From the NCBI GenBank assembly GCA_017939795.1, contig JAGBAA010000086.1, positions 1-64,000 on the forward strand: a DNA stretch of 64,000 bases, written 5' to 3'. Under the pieces are notes generated by a model. The model had not been told where the DNA came from. It was given only the letters and a program-made list of their open reading frames with translations, and made no database searches. Origin of the DNA: Thermoguttaceae bacterium. Its GTDB lineage: Bacteria; Planctomycetota; Planctomycetia; Pirellulales; Thermoguttaceae. Position 1 is the first letter of the stretch. The number at the start of each line of letters is the position of its first letter. Positions 53,709-61,584 of the stretch are shown piece by piece. The position numbers were made by a program, and so were the translations under genes.

Positions 53709-54190
53709 GGTCTGCCTTTGGTTTTTCTTTCGGAATGCCGTTTTTCCCGAATCGCCGTCCATTTTTTGATCTTATGCAGGAGTTTGATGCGGTGATCCTG
53801 TGCGTCTCGTCTGCCCGGTTTCTCCTTTGGGAAGGGGAATGAAGTCTCATGGTGTCCCTGAGACTCCGGAAAGAAGACGAGACCATCTTTTATTTTACCC
53901 GGTTTTTCTCTGGAGTCAAGTGTGTACGCAGAAAAAAACGCAAAATAAACGGTTCGCGCAGAAAGAAAATGGAGTTTCCGACGGGGATCCGACAGAATAC
54001 GGGGCTGGGGGCCATGTGTTTGCCGTGTGTTTGCCGTGTGTTTGCCGTGCGGTATGTCCGGCTTGCCTGGAAAAAGAGGCAGAAAAGTGCCTGGGATTTT
54101 CCATTAATGGACTTGACGAATTCCGTGAAATCGTGTATCCTTCCGCGGAATCGATTCATTTTTTGTGCCAGCACATGCAGGAGCCGGAGT
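53709..54190. other. Divergent intergenic region between apbE and the ExbB-like gene
   Basis: About 480 nt with no supported gene; the long open frame on the plus strand is an upstream extension of the ExbB-like gene, rejected because of its low-quality sequence. It holds a threefold 11-nt repeat at 54015-54047 and a possible promoter TTGACG (54113-54118), N17, TATCCT. Confidence 0.5.
54015..54047. repeat. Threefold perfect 11-nt tandem repeat
   Basis: TGTGTTTGCCG three times in a row. Confidence 0.92.
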
Positions 54191-55663
54191 ATGGGTGCCT
54201 CAAAATTTTCCAAATTCGTCAACTCGCCAATTTTCTGGGGGATCGGCCTCACGGGGATCTTCTATTCGCTGCTTTTGACCCGCATCGTGCAGATCGAGGC
54301 GGTTTCGCATTATTTTGTTTCGGCGGAAGGCGAGATCCTGTCCATTCCGTTCGTTGAGATCCTGATGTTTTTCATCGGGTTTTGCGCTTTGGCGTTCAAG
54401 CTGACGGAGATCCGTTTTCAGATGAGCTGGATCACGAAGCAGGAAGCCTCTTCGGAAACCTTTTTCCCAAAGCCGGAAACCGGATTTTTCTCGCCGGAAA
54501 ATGCCCGTGAAATGACCGCAAAATTGAATGAGATCCCGGAAAAAGTCGCCAACGGTTACTTTATTCAGCGTTTGAAGGCATCTCTCGATTTTATTGTGCG
54601 GAATGGTTCCGCCCATGGATTCAGCGACGAAATGAAATATCTTGCGGATCTGGATGCGGCACGTATGGGGCAGAGCTACTCGTTCATCCGCGTCATCATC
54701 TGGGCGATCCCGATCCTCGGATTTCTCGGAACCGTCATGGGGATCACGCTCGCCATTGGAGGCCTCGGAGGCAACCTTTCCGACACGGAAACCACGCTGC
54801 CGAAAATGATCGCGGACTTGAGTTTTGCGTTCGATACGACGGCACTGGCGCTGAGTTTCTCGATCGTTCTGATGTTTTTCCAGTTCTTTGTCGAAAAACT
54901 GGAAAATCGTCTTCTGAATTGTGTCGATGAGCAGACGAACCGTGAGCTTGCCGGCCGATTCGAGGAGTACTCTGATTCTCCAGAAGGGATCGTGCGGGCC
55001 GTGAAAGCGCATGGAGAAGAACTCTCCGGACTTCTTGAGCAGCAGATGAGGCGGCAAAGCGCGATTTGGGAAGAGTCTTTCCGAAACGTTGAGGTCGAAT
55101 GGACCCGGCGTCTGGAATCTGTCGGCACGATGATGGCGGATTCCCTGCAGGCGGCCTTTGAGCGTGCTGCGGAAAAAATGGCCTCTCAGTGCTGCGCGTC
55201 GATTGGAATGCAGATCTCGATGGAATTGGAAAAACTGCTGAAGAATACCATCACGCTTCAGTGGATGAGTCATGTTGCGGAACTGAAGGACGTTCAGAAG
55301 ACGCTCAGCGAACAGTGCGAGGTCCTCCATGAGGCGATGCGTCAGAATGTTGAGTATTTTGCGCAGAATAATTCGATCCTTTCCCAGTACAGTCAGAAAA
55401 TCGTGGAACTTGGCGCAGCGGTTGAGCTTTCCGTTTCCAAGCTGGAACATGTTTCCAGTTCGACAGAAAAGATGGCAAACGCAGGCCTTCAGATGTCTGA
55501 GGCCGGAGAGAAAATCGTGAAGATGGAAAATGTCCTGGCGCAGAATCTTTCGACGCTTCAGGGTGCGCGTGATTTTGAGCGGACCGTCGCCCAGCTTTCC
55601 AGTGCCGTATCGATCCTTGCGCAGTGGCTTGAGGAAGTGAAGGCAAGCCGAAAGCCGGTTTGA
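54191..55663 (+). CDS. MotA/TolQ/ExbB-family proton-channel protein with long C-terminal helical tail
   Basis: 490 residues from the ATG at 54191 (GGAG just upstream); the longer frame from 53849 is rejected. An N-terminal helix (FWGIGLTGIFYSLLL) and two further helices flank the channel core: IRVIIWAIPILGFLGTVMGITLAIGGLGGNL and IADLSFAFDTTALALSFSIVLMFFQFFVEKLENRLL, which are the MotA_ExbB (PF01618) signature. The C-terminal 250 residues are a cytoplasmic or periplasmic coiled coil with multiple TMxxSLQ-type heptads. Such pairs use a proton gradient for motion or energy transfer. The next gene starts 145 nt downstream and is its probable partner. Confidence 0.88.
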   Translation: MGASKFSKFVNSPIFWGIGLTGIFYSLLLTRIVQIEAVSHYFVSAEGEILSIPFVEILMFFIGFCALAFKLTEIRFQMSWITKQEASSETFFPKPETGFFSPENAREMTAKLNEIPEKVANGYFIQRLKASLDFIVRNGSAHGFSDEMKYLADLDAARMGQSYSFIRVIIWAIPILGFLGTVMGITLAIGGLGGNLSDTETTLPKMIADLSFAFDTTALALSFSIVLMFFQFFVEKLENRLLNCVDEQTNRELAGRFEEYSDSPEGIVRAVKAHGEELSGLLEQQMRRQSAIWEESFRNVEVEWTRRLESVGTMMADSLQAAFERAAEKMASQCCASIGMQISMELEKLLKNTITLQWMSHVAELKDVQKTLSEQCEVLHEAMRQNVEYFAQNNSILSQYSQKIVELGAAVELSVSKLEHVSSSTEKMANAGLQMSEAGEKIVKMENVLAQNLSTLQGARDFERTVAQLSSAVSILAQWLEEVKASRKPV

Positions 55664-55698
55664 ATTTTGCCGGATCCACGTCCCAATGCGGATGTTTT

Positions 55699-55730
55699 GT
55701 GAGTGTGTGAGTCCGTGAGTCCGTGAGTGC
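55699..55730. repeat. Fourfold 8-nt tandem repeat
   Basis: GTGAGTGT, GTGAGTCC, GTGAGTCC, GTGAGTGC between the ExbB-like gene and its partner. Confidence 0.9.
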
Positions 55731-55808
55731 CGTTCTGAAATTCACGCATTTTCCGGCCTTTTTGAGTAAACGTCATCCTATTTTTCAGAGCAGATCAGGG
55801 AAACCGAA

Positions 55809-58100
55809 ATGAGTTATTTTGAAAACCGTCGAAACAGGGGATCCGAAGGAAATCCGGTCTCGCTTTTCCCTTTTCTTGCGGTTCTGCTCTGTACGATGGG
55901 CGCACTCATTTCGGTTTTGCTGATCATTGCGCGGCACGCACAGCTCAGTGCTGATGAACTCGTTCAGGAAATGATCGCCGACTCTGCGGCTTCTGCGGTC
56001 GATCCGGAAATGGAGACTTTTGCTCTTCCGCATCCTGATTCCATTGCGGAGGCTGATCCCATTTCGCATTCGGATCCTCTTTGCTCTTCCGAGGATCCCT
56101 CTTCCAATGCTGGATCTGCCGATCTGAAAGAAAAAAGTGCATTGCTCCAAAAGAAAATGGAAGCCCTGGAAGCTGCTCGAGCTTTACGTCTGAAGGAAGA
56201 AGGCGATTTCGCGAAACTTTCAGACGCCGAACTTCTTGGACGCATCGAAGAGATCCGAAACCGTACGGCACAGGAAGACTGGAGGCTCGAGGAACTGAAA
56301 TCGGCTCGCGGACAGGTCGAAAAGGATGCGCAGACAGCACGCATCGCGCTGGGAGCTACGCAGGAAAATCGGAATCGTCTTCTGAAGGAAGTCGAGTCTC
56401 TTTTGGAAGCACTCCAGAAAATGCGGGGAGCGGATGCTGAATTGGATCCGGAAAAGATCCGCGGACAGATCGCAGAGTACGAAAAGAAAGTGAAAGAACT
56501 TCAGGAGAACGTAGAAAAAGAGGAAAATCAGGCCAAAAAACAGAACGGATCCTATGCGATCCTTCCGCATGTCGGCCCGAATGGAACTCGACGTTACCCG
56601 ATGTACGTCGAATGCCGTGAAGACGGTGCGTGGCTCATGCCGGAAAATCTGCGCCTGAATGCCATTGATTTTGAGGGAACGCTTTCGATGGAAAATCCGC
56701 TGGAAATGGCCCTCAGCGCTAAAAGGCAGTACCTTTTGAAAAACGGGATCTTTCAGGAAACTCCGGAAAATGAACAGGAACCGTACCCTCTGCTGATCGT
56801 CCGGCCGGGCGGGATCCTTTTTCTCTATCGTGTCCGTGCATCGCTCCAGTCATGGAAAACCGAATTTGGCTACGAGCTGGTGGAGGAGAATATGCCGATC
56901 GCCTATCCGCCGAATGACGAAAATCTCAAAGAAGAAATGGTACGTGCGATCCACTCTGCCAGGATCCGTCAGCGTCAGTTGGCGTCCATGGCTCCGACGC
57001 TCTCCGGTCAGGGGGGCGGAAGAAAGGGAAAAGTCGCTTACCGTGCGACTCCCGGCGGTGCGGTCCCCGTTTATGTTGACTCGGAAAGTCCTGTGGGACG
57101 GAACCTGGCTGACGGGAATCGGAATTCTGCGAATTCGAACGAAAACGGTACACCTGCCGCCAATGCTTTTCCCGGCGGAGTGGGAATGCCCGGGACCGCA
57201 GAGACGGCTGGTGCGATTGGCGCAAATGGAACGCACGCGCTTCCTCACCCGGCAGAGAGGAATGTTTCCGAAACTGCGTCTGAAACCGGAATTGTGGACG
57301 GATCAGGAACGCAGAATGGATCGGGAACGCAGAATGGATCGGGAGCGTTGAATGGATCGGGAACGTTGAATGGAGCAGGGGATCTGAATGGATCAGGGAT
57401 GGCAGAAAGAGCTGGAGCTGGTACTTCCGGAGATTTGAAAAGTACGTTTGCTTCACAGAGTGGTTCCGAAAATGTCCAGGATCCTGCAGTCGGCAGAAAA
57501 TCGACCGTCAGTGCCGTGCATGATCTTTCGCAATGGACGGCTGTCTCACCGGATGAGTCGGGATCTTCCGGAGAGCAGGGGATTGCCGGGGCGTACAGCA
57601 CGAACGCTGCCGGAGCGTCTGGGACGGCCGGAGCGGATGGAGTGTCTGGAAACGGAGCCTCCGGCGGAAATGGCGGGCCGGGAGCCTCGGTCACGGCGGA
57701 TCAGAATTCCGTCACGGCCTGTGTCGCTTCCAGCGAGGGACAGAACTGGGCGTTGGAGAACTACCGGCCTACGCTTTCTTCTCTGAATCGTCCCGTTCCT
57801 CTCGAATGCCGTGCGGATGCGCTCGTTTTGACGGGAATTCTCGATGAAGAGCCGGTCACGATTCCCGTCACGACGCCAAACAAAACCGCAAAAGCTCTCG
57901 CTGCAGCCATTCAGAAGAAGATCCGGAGCTGGGGAGAACCCGGCCGCGGAATGTACTGGAAACCGATCCTGCGTGTGCGTGTTGCGGAGAATGCTCAGGA
58001 AACATTTTCCATGCTTCAGAATGCTCTCCAGTTCAGTGGTCTTGATTTGGAAAGAGTTGACGAAAGAGTCGACGAAAGTGCGGCGAAAACGGCAGACTGA
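55809..58100 (+). CDS. Membrane-anchored coiled-coil partner of ExbB-like channel
   Basis: 763 residues, AGGGAAA upstream. One N-terminal helix (SLFPFLAVLLCTMGALISVLLII, 18-41) sits in the position of the TolR/ExbD/MotB anchor, but it has no Asp or other acidic residue, so it is not a standard proton-binding helix. Residues about 105-250 form a coiled coil. A structured central domain (about 250-400: YAILPHVGPNGTRRYPMYVECREDGAWLMPENL) precedes a Gly/Ser/Asn-rich linker (about 400-640) with five 6-residue repeats and a C-terminal domain (about 655-763) with RPVPLECRADALVLTGI. Planctomycetes have related genes behind ExbB-like proteins. Function unknown; it may tether the channel to another envelope layer. 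Confidence 0.82.
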   Translation: MSYFENRRNRGSEGNPVSLFPFLAVLLCTMGALISVLLIIARHAQLSADELVQEMIADSAASAVDPEMETFALPHPDSIAEADPISHSDPLCSSEDPSSNAGSADLKEKSALLQKKMEALEAARALRLKEEGDFAKLSDAELLGRIEEIRNRTAQEDWRLEELKSARGQVEKDAQTARIALGATQENRNRLLKEVESLLEALQKMRGADAELDPEKIRGQIAEYEKKVKELQENVEKEENQAKKQNGSYAILPHVGPNGTRRYPMYVECREDGAWLMPENLRLNAIDFEGTLSMENPLEMALSAKRQYLLKNGIFQETPENEQEPYPLLIVRPGGILFLYRVRASLQSWKTEFGYELVEENMPIAYPPNDENLKEEMVRAIHSARIRQRQLASMAPTLSGQGGGRKGKVAYRATPGGAVPVYVDSESPVGRNLADGNRNSANSNENGTPAANAFPGGVGMPGTAETAGAIGANGTHALPHPAERNVSETASETGIVDGSGTQNGSGTQNGSGALNGSGTLNGAGDLNGSGMAERAGAGTSGDLKSTFASQSGSENVQDPAVGRKSTVSAVHDLSQWTAVSPDESGSSGEQGIAGAYSTNAAGASGTAGADGVSGNGASGGNGGPGASVTADQNSVTACVASSEGQNWALENYRPTLSSLNRPVPLECRADALVLTGILDEEPVTIPVTTPNKTAKALAAAIQKKIRSWGEPGRGMYWKPILRVRVAENAQETFSMLQNALQFSGLDLERVDERVDESAAKTAD
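57300..57389 (+). repeat. Five in-frame 18-nt repeats (Gly-Ser-Gly-Thr-Gln/Leu-Asn)
   Basis: Units GSGTQN, GSGTQN, GSGALN, GSGTLN, GAGDLN; same 18-nt period as the tail repeats of the kinase at 7869. Confidence 0.85.
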
Positions 58101-58472
58101 ATCTACCGGGCGATCGTGTGCGCAGGCATCGCCCGTTCCTGTTCGGTGCGTGTGCCGGTTGAGAGTTTGTCGATCTGCCACAAAATCTGAGGATGGAAGA
58201 TCCCGTTCATTCTACCATATTGTGTAGGCGGCTCCATTTTGTTTTTTTGCTGCTTGAGTTGGATGAGGGAATTTTTAATTTGTGCGAAAATCTTTTCTGA
58301 AGAAGATGATGTTTCATTGCATGAAATTTCCTTGATTTTTCTTTTAAAAGAGGAGAAATGGGAAATTTAAGCCGAGGGAGTAAACTTTTCTTGAGTTCTG
58401 GAGATTTTTTTTCGATAGTGTTTCTATTCACTTCAATTAGTATTTTGGGGAAATGAAAGGAAAGGATTTTTC
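58101..58472. other. Intergenic region before DUF1571 gene
   Basis: 372 nt. It begins with a hairpin CGGGCGAT (58107-58114)/ATCGCCCG (58128-58135) lacking a T-run, then A/T-rich sequence with a possible promoter TTGAGT (58391-58396), N17, GATAGT (58414-58419). No gene seen. Confidence 0.45.
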
Positions 58473-59366
58473 ATGACCTTCCACAATTTGGGGAAATTTG
58501 CTTTTCATGCCTTCATTGGTTCTGCTTTCCTGCTTGGTTATGTATCGCCAGGGGTCGGCGAAATAAATGAGACTGGCGCAGAAACCGGGGCTTCGGCACA
58601 GGATGCTCCGATCCAGATCGCACTGAATGATCCTGCCATGAGCAATGCCGTTTTAAATTCGCTTGAAGGCGAGCATCCGCTTCTCGCTCCGATGCGCTGG
58701 GCAGATGAATCGGCACAGTACATGCAGGCGAATGTCCGCGACTATACGTGCACGGTCACGAAGCGCGAGCGGATCAATGGGATCCTCGGCAAAGAAGAGA
58801 TCATGGACGCGAAAGTGCGCCATGAACCGTTCAGCGTCTACATGAAATTCACCAGTCCGCGCCGTTTCAGCGGCCGTGAGGTCATTTATGTGGAAAATGC
58901 CAATTCCGGGAATCTTCTTGCTCACGGCGTCGGTCTCGAAGCACTGGCGGGGACCATGCATCTTTCTCCGACGGGCCGGTTGGCGATGAAAGGCAATCTG
59001 CATCCCATTACGGATTTTGGGGTCTTGAATCTTGCGCGTCAGCTCATTCGGGTCGGTGAGGTCAATATTCAGAAAGATTCTTTCGATGTGAATTATTTTG
59101 ATGCGGAGATCGCGGGCCGGGCTTGTGTCTGCATTGAAGTCCTGAATCAGAAGCGCCGCGATGATGTCCTTTTCTGCAAAGCCCACATTTATGTGGACCG
59201 GGAACTGAATATTCCGATCCGCTATGTCTCATGGGGTTGGGGAAAAAATGGCGATTTTCCGCTGCTGGAGGAGTACACGTACTCAAACATCAAACTCAAT
59301 GTGGGACTTACCGATCAGGATTTCGACATTCGGAATCCGAAGTACAATTACCGCGAGTCCCGTTAA
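58473..59366 (+). CDS. Exported DUF1571 protein
   Basis: 297 residues. A signal peptide (AFHAFIGSAFLLGYVSPGVGE) ends near residue 30. The DUF1571 (PF07608) core is clear: NVRDYTCTVTKRERINGILGKEEIMDAKVRHEPFSVYMKFTSPRRFSGREVIYVENANSGNLLAHG, then LRRV-like LARQLIRVGEVNIQKDSFDVNYFDAEIAGRACVCIEVLNQKRRDDVLFCKAHIYVDRELNIPIRY and LLEEYTYSNIKLNVGLTDQDFD. This planctomycete-enriched family resembles LolA/LolB-type lipoprotein carriers in its beta-sheet pattern. AAAGGAAAGGA upstream. It ends with a strong terminator and sits just ahead of the Cys-rich gene, which has its own leader. Confidence 0.9.
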   Translation: MTFHNLGKFAFHAFIGSAFLLGYVSPGVGEINETGAETGASAQDAPIQIALNDPAMSNAVLNSLEGEHPLLAPMRWADESAQYMQANVRDYTCTVTKRERINGILGKEEIMDAKVRHEPFSVYMKFTSPRRFSGREVIYVENANSGNLLAHGVGLEALAGTMHLSPTGRLAMKGNLHPITDFGVLNLARQLIRVGEVNIQKDSFDVNYFDAEIAGRACVCIEVLNQKRRDDVLFCKAHIYVDRELNIPIRYVSWGWGKNGDFPLLEEYTYSNIKLNVGLTDQDFDIRNPKYNYRESR

Positions 59367-59433
59367 GGGATCCGTGAGCGAATTCTTTCAGGAAAATGTT
59401 TTGATCCTTCCTGATTGACACGAAAGCTAAAAT

Positions 59434-59471
59434 ATTGGCGGGCATCGAGATGAGCACCGCCAATTTTTTTA
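59434..59471 (+). terminator. Terminator behind DUF1571 gene
   Basis: ATTGGCGG (59434-59441) pairs with CCGCCAAT (59457-59464), loop 15 nt, then TTTTTTT. Confidence 0.88.
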
Positions 59472-59613
59472 TCTCGTTCCCGAGAATATTTTGGTTTCGG
59501 CGTTCCGAAAGGTTTTCCTGGTCTTGGATTTCCCGGATTGATTTCACGGGCGATCCTGGACGGAACAGAAACGAAACGCCGGCTTCGTGTCTTCTTTAAA
59601 GGAAGGAAAGAAA

Positions 59614-60714
59614 ATGAAAAAGAGTTTTGCATTGAGCTGTCTGTTTCTTCTTATGGGACTGGCGGGAACCGCGAATCTGGTTCTGGCCGATTCTTCGGAC
59701 TATTCCGGGATGAGGATGAAGCGTCTCTCCAATCGCACTCCGGTTTCTGTCGTGACGGAACCGTCGATCGGCAGTGAAGTCCGTGCTGAGGAGATCGTGA
59801 AGGAAGAGATCCTTCGTGACGAAGTGCTGAAATCTGGAGCCGGAGCGAACGAAACTGGCGGGAGGACGCATGAGGTCAGGAAAGAAAAAGTGACGGAATC
59901 GGTCACGGAATCTGAAAAGATCACGAAATCGGCGAACGAAACCGATTCCGGGGAAGAGATCGATCGTGAAGACGAGACGGTCCTCATCGATTCCGTGCGC
60001 GAGACGGAAACGAATGACGGAATGGAGGAGGAAACGGCGGATCCGATGCTGGAAAACGGCGAAAATGATGGAATTTCTGCCTGTTGTGCGCCTGCCTGTT
60101 CGCCGTGCTGCGGACATGACGGATGGAACGGCCATCGTGGATACCGTTCGGTTTACCGTCATGCCTGGCGTTATGGATGCTGTCGGCCGAAAATCGAACG
60201 AACCTGCTGTGATCCGTGCATGACGGAATGCTGCCCGCAGACCTCCTGCTGCGAAGCCTGTTCGTGCGATCAGAGATGCGTCCGCGTTCCGCGCTGCCGT
60301 CTTTTCAGAAAACATTTCTGGCGTGCCCGCTGCTGCTCCAGCTGGAATTCTGCTTCTGCCTGTGATCCGTGCTGCACGGAGAGTGAGTCGATGAACTGTG
60401 TCTCGAACGATTCCGACTGCACGGAAAGCGAGAGCATCAACTGCGTCACGAGCTGCACTCCGTGCTGCGAAGCCTCCGGCACGACCTGCGTGACCGTGCG
60501 CCGACACTGCGGTATCTTCTGCCGCCGTGCCCTCCGCCAGGCCCGCTGGACCATGCCGTATCGTGCCGCCTATCCGACCTATGCCAGCTACTCGAACTAC
60601 GGTTCATGGAATCGCTTCGGCAGTTACGGATACGGAAATTCCTGGTCCGGAAACAGCTGGGCTCCTGTTGGCGGCTCGACGTATCAGACCTCCGATTGCG
60701 GCTGCGGAAACTGA
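59614..60714 (+). CDS. Exported Cys-rich protein, probable envelope structural protein
   Basis: 366 residues from the ATG at 59614 (GGAAGGAAAG upstream). A signal peptide (KKSFALSCLFLLMGLAGTANLVLA) is followed by an acidic, Ser/Glu/Thr-rich region (about 30-150) with EEI and ESVTESE repeats, then a Cys-rich block (about 155-310) with more than 30 Cys in CC, CxxC and CDPC arrangements, mixed with Arg/His, and a C-terminal Tyr/Ser/Gly-rich tail (YASYSNYGSWNRFGSYGYGNSW) ending in CGCGN. Planctomycete cell walls are reported to hold Cys-rich proteins, so a disulfide-linked envelope role is plausible. No domain is recognised. Confidence 0.8.
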   Translation: MKKSFALSCLFLLMGLAGTANLVLADSSDYSGMRMKRLSNRTPVSVVTEPSIGSEVRAEEIVKEEILRDEVLKSGAGANETGGRTHEVRKEKVTESVTESEKITKSANETDSGEEIDREDETVLIDSVRETETNDGMEEETADPMLENGENDGISACCAPACSPCCGHDGWNGHRGYRSVYRHAWRYGCCRPKIERTCCDPCMTECCPQTSCCEACSCDQRCVRVPRCRLFRKHFWRARCCSSWNSASACDPCCTESESMNCVSNDSDCTESESINCVTSCTPCCEASGTTCVTVRRHCGIFCRRALRQARWTMPYRAAYPTYASYSNYGSWNRFGSYGYGNSWSGNSWAPVGGSTYQTSDCGCGN

Positions 60715-60732
60715 GCAGCTCTGAAATGAAAA

Positions 60733-60766
60733 CAGGAGATCCTCTGCGTGTGCAGAGGATCTCCTG
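60733..60766 (-). terminator. Long perfect hairpin, likely ACT-gene terminator
   Basis: CAGGAGATCCTCTGC (60733-60747) pairs over 15 bp with GCAGAGGATCTCCTG (60752-60766), loop GTGT. On the minus strand the stem is followed by TTTTCATTT, after the ACT-protein stop at 60828; on plus there is no T-run. Confidence 0.72.
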
Positions 60767-60827
60767 CGTGTACGTTCCGAATCATTCGTCTGGCAGTTTC
60801 TGCCGGACTGTCTGACCGCTGGAACTC

Positions 60828-61394
60828 TTAGCGATACCGAACCCGGTTGGTTGCCGTGAAAATGTTTTCGTGCTGGAGAACGACGGTGAAGTTGATGTCC
60901 GTACCGAGGTTCTGAAGATCGCACTGGAGGAGCGTCAGATTCCATTTCGTCGGGATCTCGACCTGCGCAGTGAGGAAGAACTGCACATCGCCGTCCGTAT
61001 TCTTCTGGCGGTAGCCGTACATGTCCAGAATATTCATCTCGTGATCCGCGAGATATTCGCTGAAGCGGCAGACGACACCAGGCTGATCTTTTCCAAACGC
61101 GGTCAGCACGAAACGTTCCGCTTTGTTTTCAGAAGAAAGGGAGTCTGCCGTCGTACGGCGCACAGAAACGTCGATCTGGCACGATTCGGCCGTGTGCTCC
61201 AGAATGTATTTCTGAAGATTTTCCGGAGAAATATCTTCCGGAATAGTCAGGATCATGATCTGCGTAAAAAATCCGCCGAGTACGGTCTGGCTGCAAGATT
61301 CAATGTTGGCGCCAAGTGCTTCGGCTGCGGAGGTCACTGCAGCGATGATGCCCGGATGGTCATCCGACATGATGTTCAAAACGTAGGTAAACAC
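60828..61394 (-). CDS. Two-ACT-domain protein (GcvR-like)
   Basis: 188 residues from a GTG with AGGAG nine nt upstream. Two ACT domains: 1-80 (YVLNIMSDDHPGIIAAVTSAAEALGANIESCSQTVLGGFFTQIMILTIP) and 95-180 (FVLTAFGKDQPGVVCRFSEYLADHEMNILDMYGYRQ). The layout and the DDHPGI/KDQPGV starts fit the GcvR-type regulators of glycine cleavage and similar amino-acid-sensing proteins. It has no DNA-binding or catalytic domain. No gcv genes are nearby. Confidence 0.85.
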   Translation of the reverse strand: MFTYVLNIMSDDHPGIIAAVTSAAEALGANIESCSQTVLGGFFTQIMILTIPEDISPENLQKYILEHTAESCQIDVSVRRTTADSLSSENKAERFVLTAFGKDQPGVVCRFSEYLADHEMNILDMYGYRQKNTDGDVQFFLTAQVEIPTKWNLTLLQCDLQNLGTDINFTVVLQHENIFTATNRVRYR

Positions 61395-61584
61395 GAAATT
61401 TCACTCCTGAAACCGGTCCATAAGAAAAGAGACTCAGGGGCCGGAATCTTTAAAAAAGGTCATGCGCCGTCATTCGCGACGCAACGGGTCAAAAAAAGTT
61501 CAGGTTTAGGAGGACTGAAGATCCGCGGCGTCGGAAACATTTCTTTCGCATGCGGTCTCCAGTCCGGATCTGCCTTGCGGCAAT

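Noticed and set aside
53849-54190. Extra 114 residues at the N-terminus of the ExbB-like protein
   Set aside because: Basic, Cys-rich, covers tandem repeats and has no ribosome-binding site; ATG at 54191 starts with a plausible membrane protein N-terminus.
54191-58100. Zorya-type (ZorAB) defence system
   Set aside because: The second protein has no OmpA/MotB peptidoglycan-binding domain and no helicase or nuclease (ZorC/D/E) genes follow; the next gene is DUF1571.
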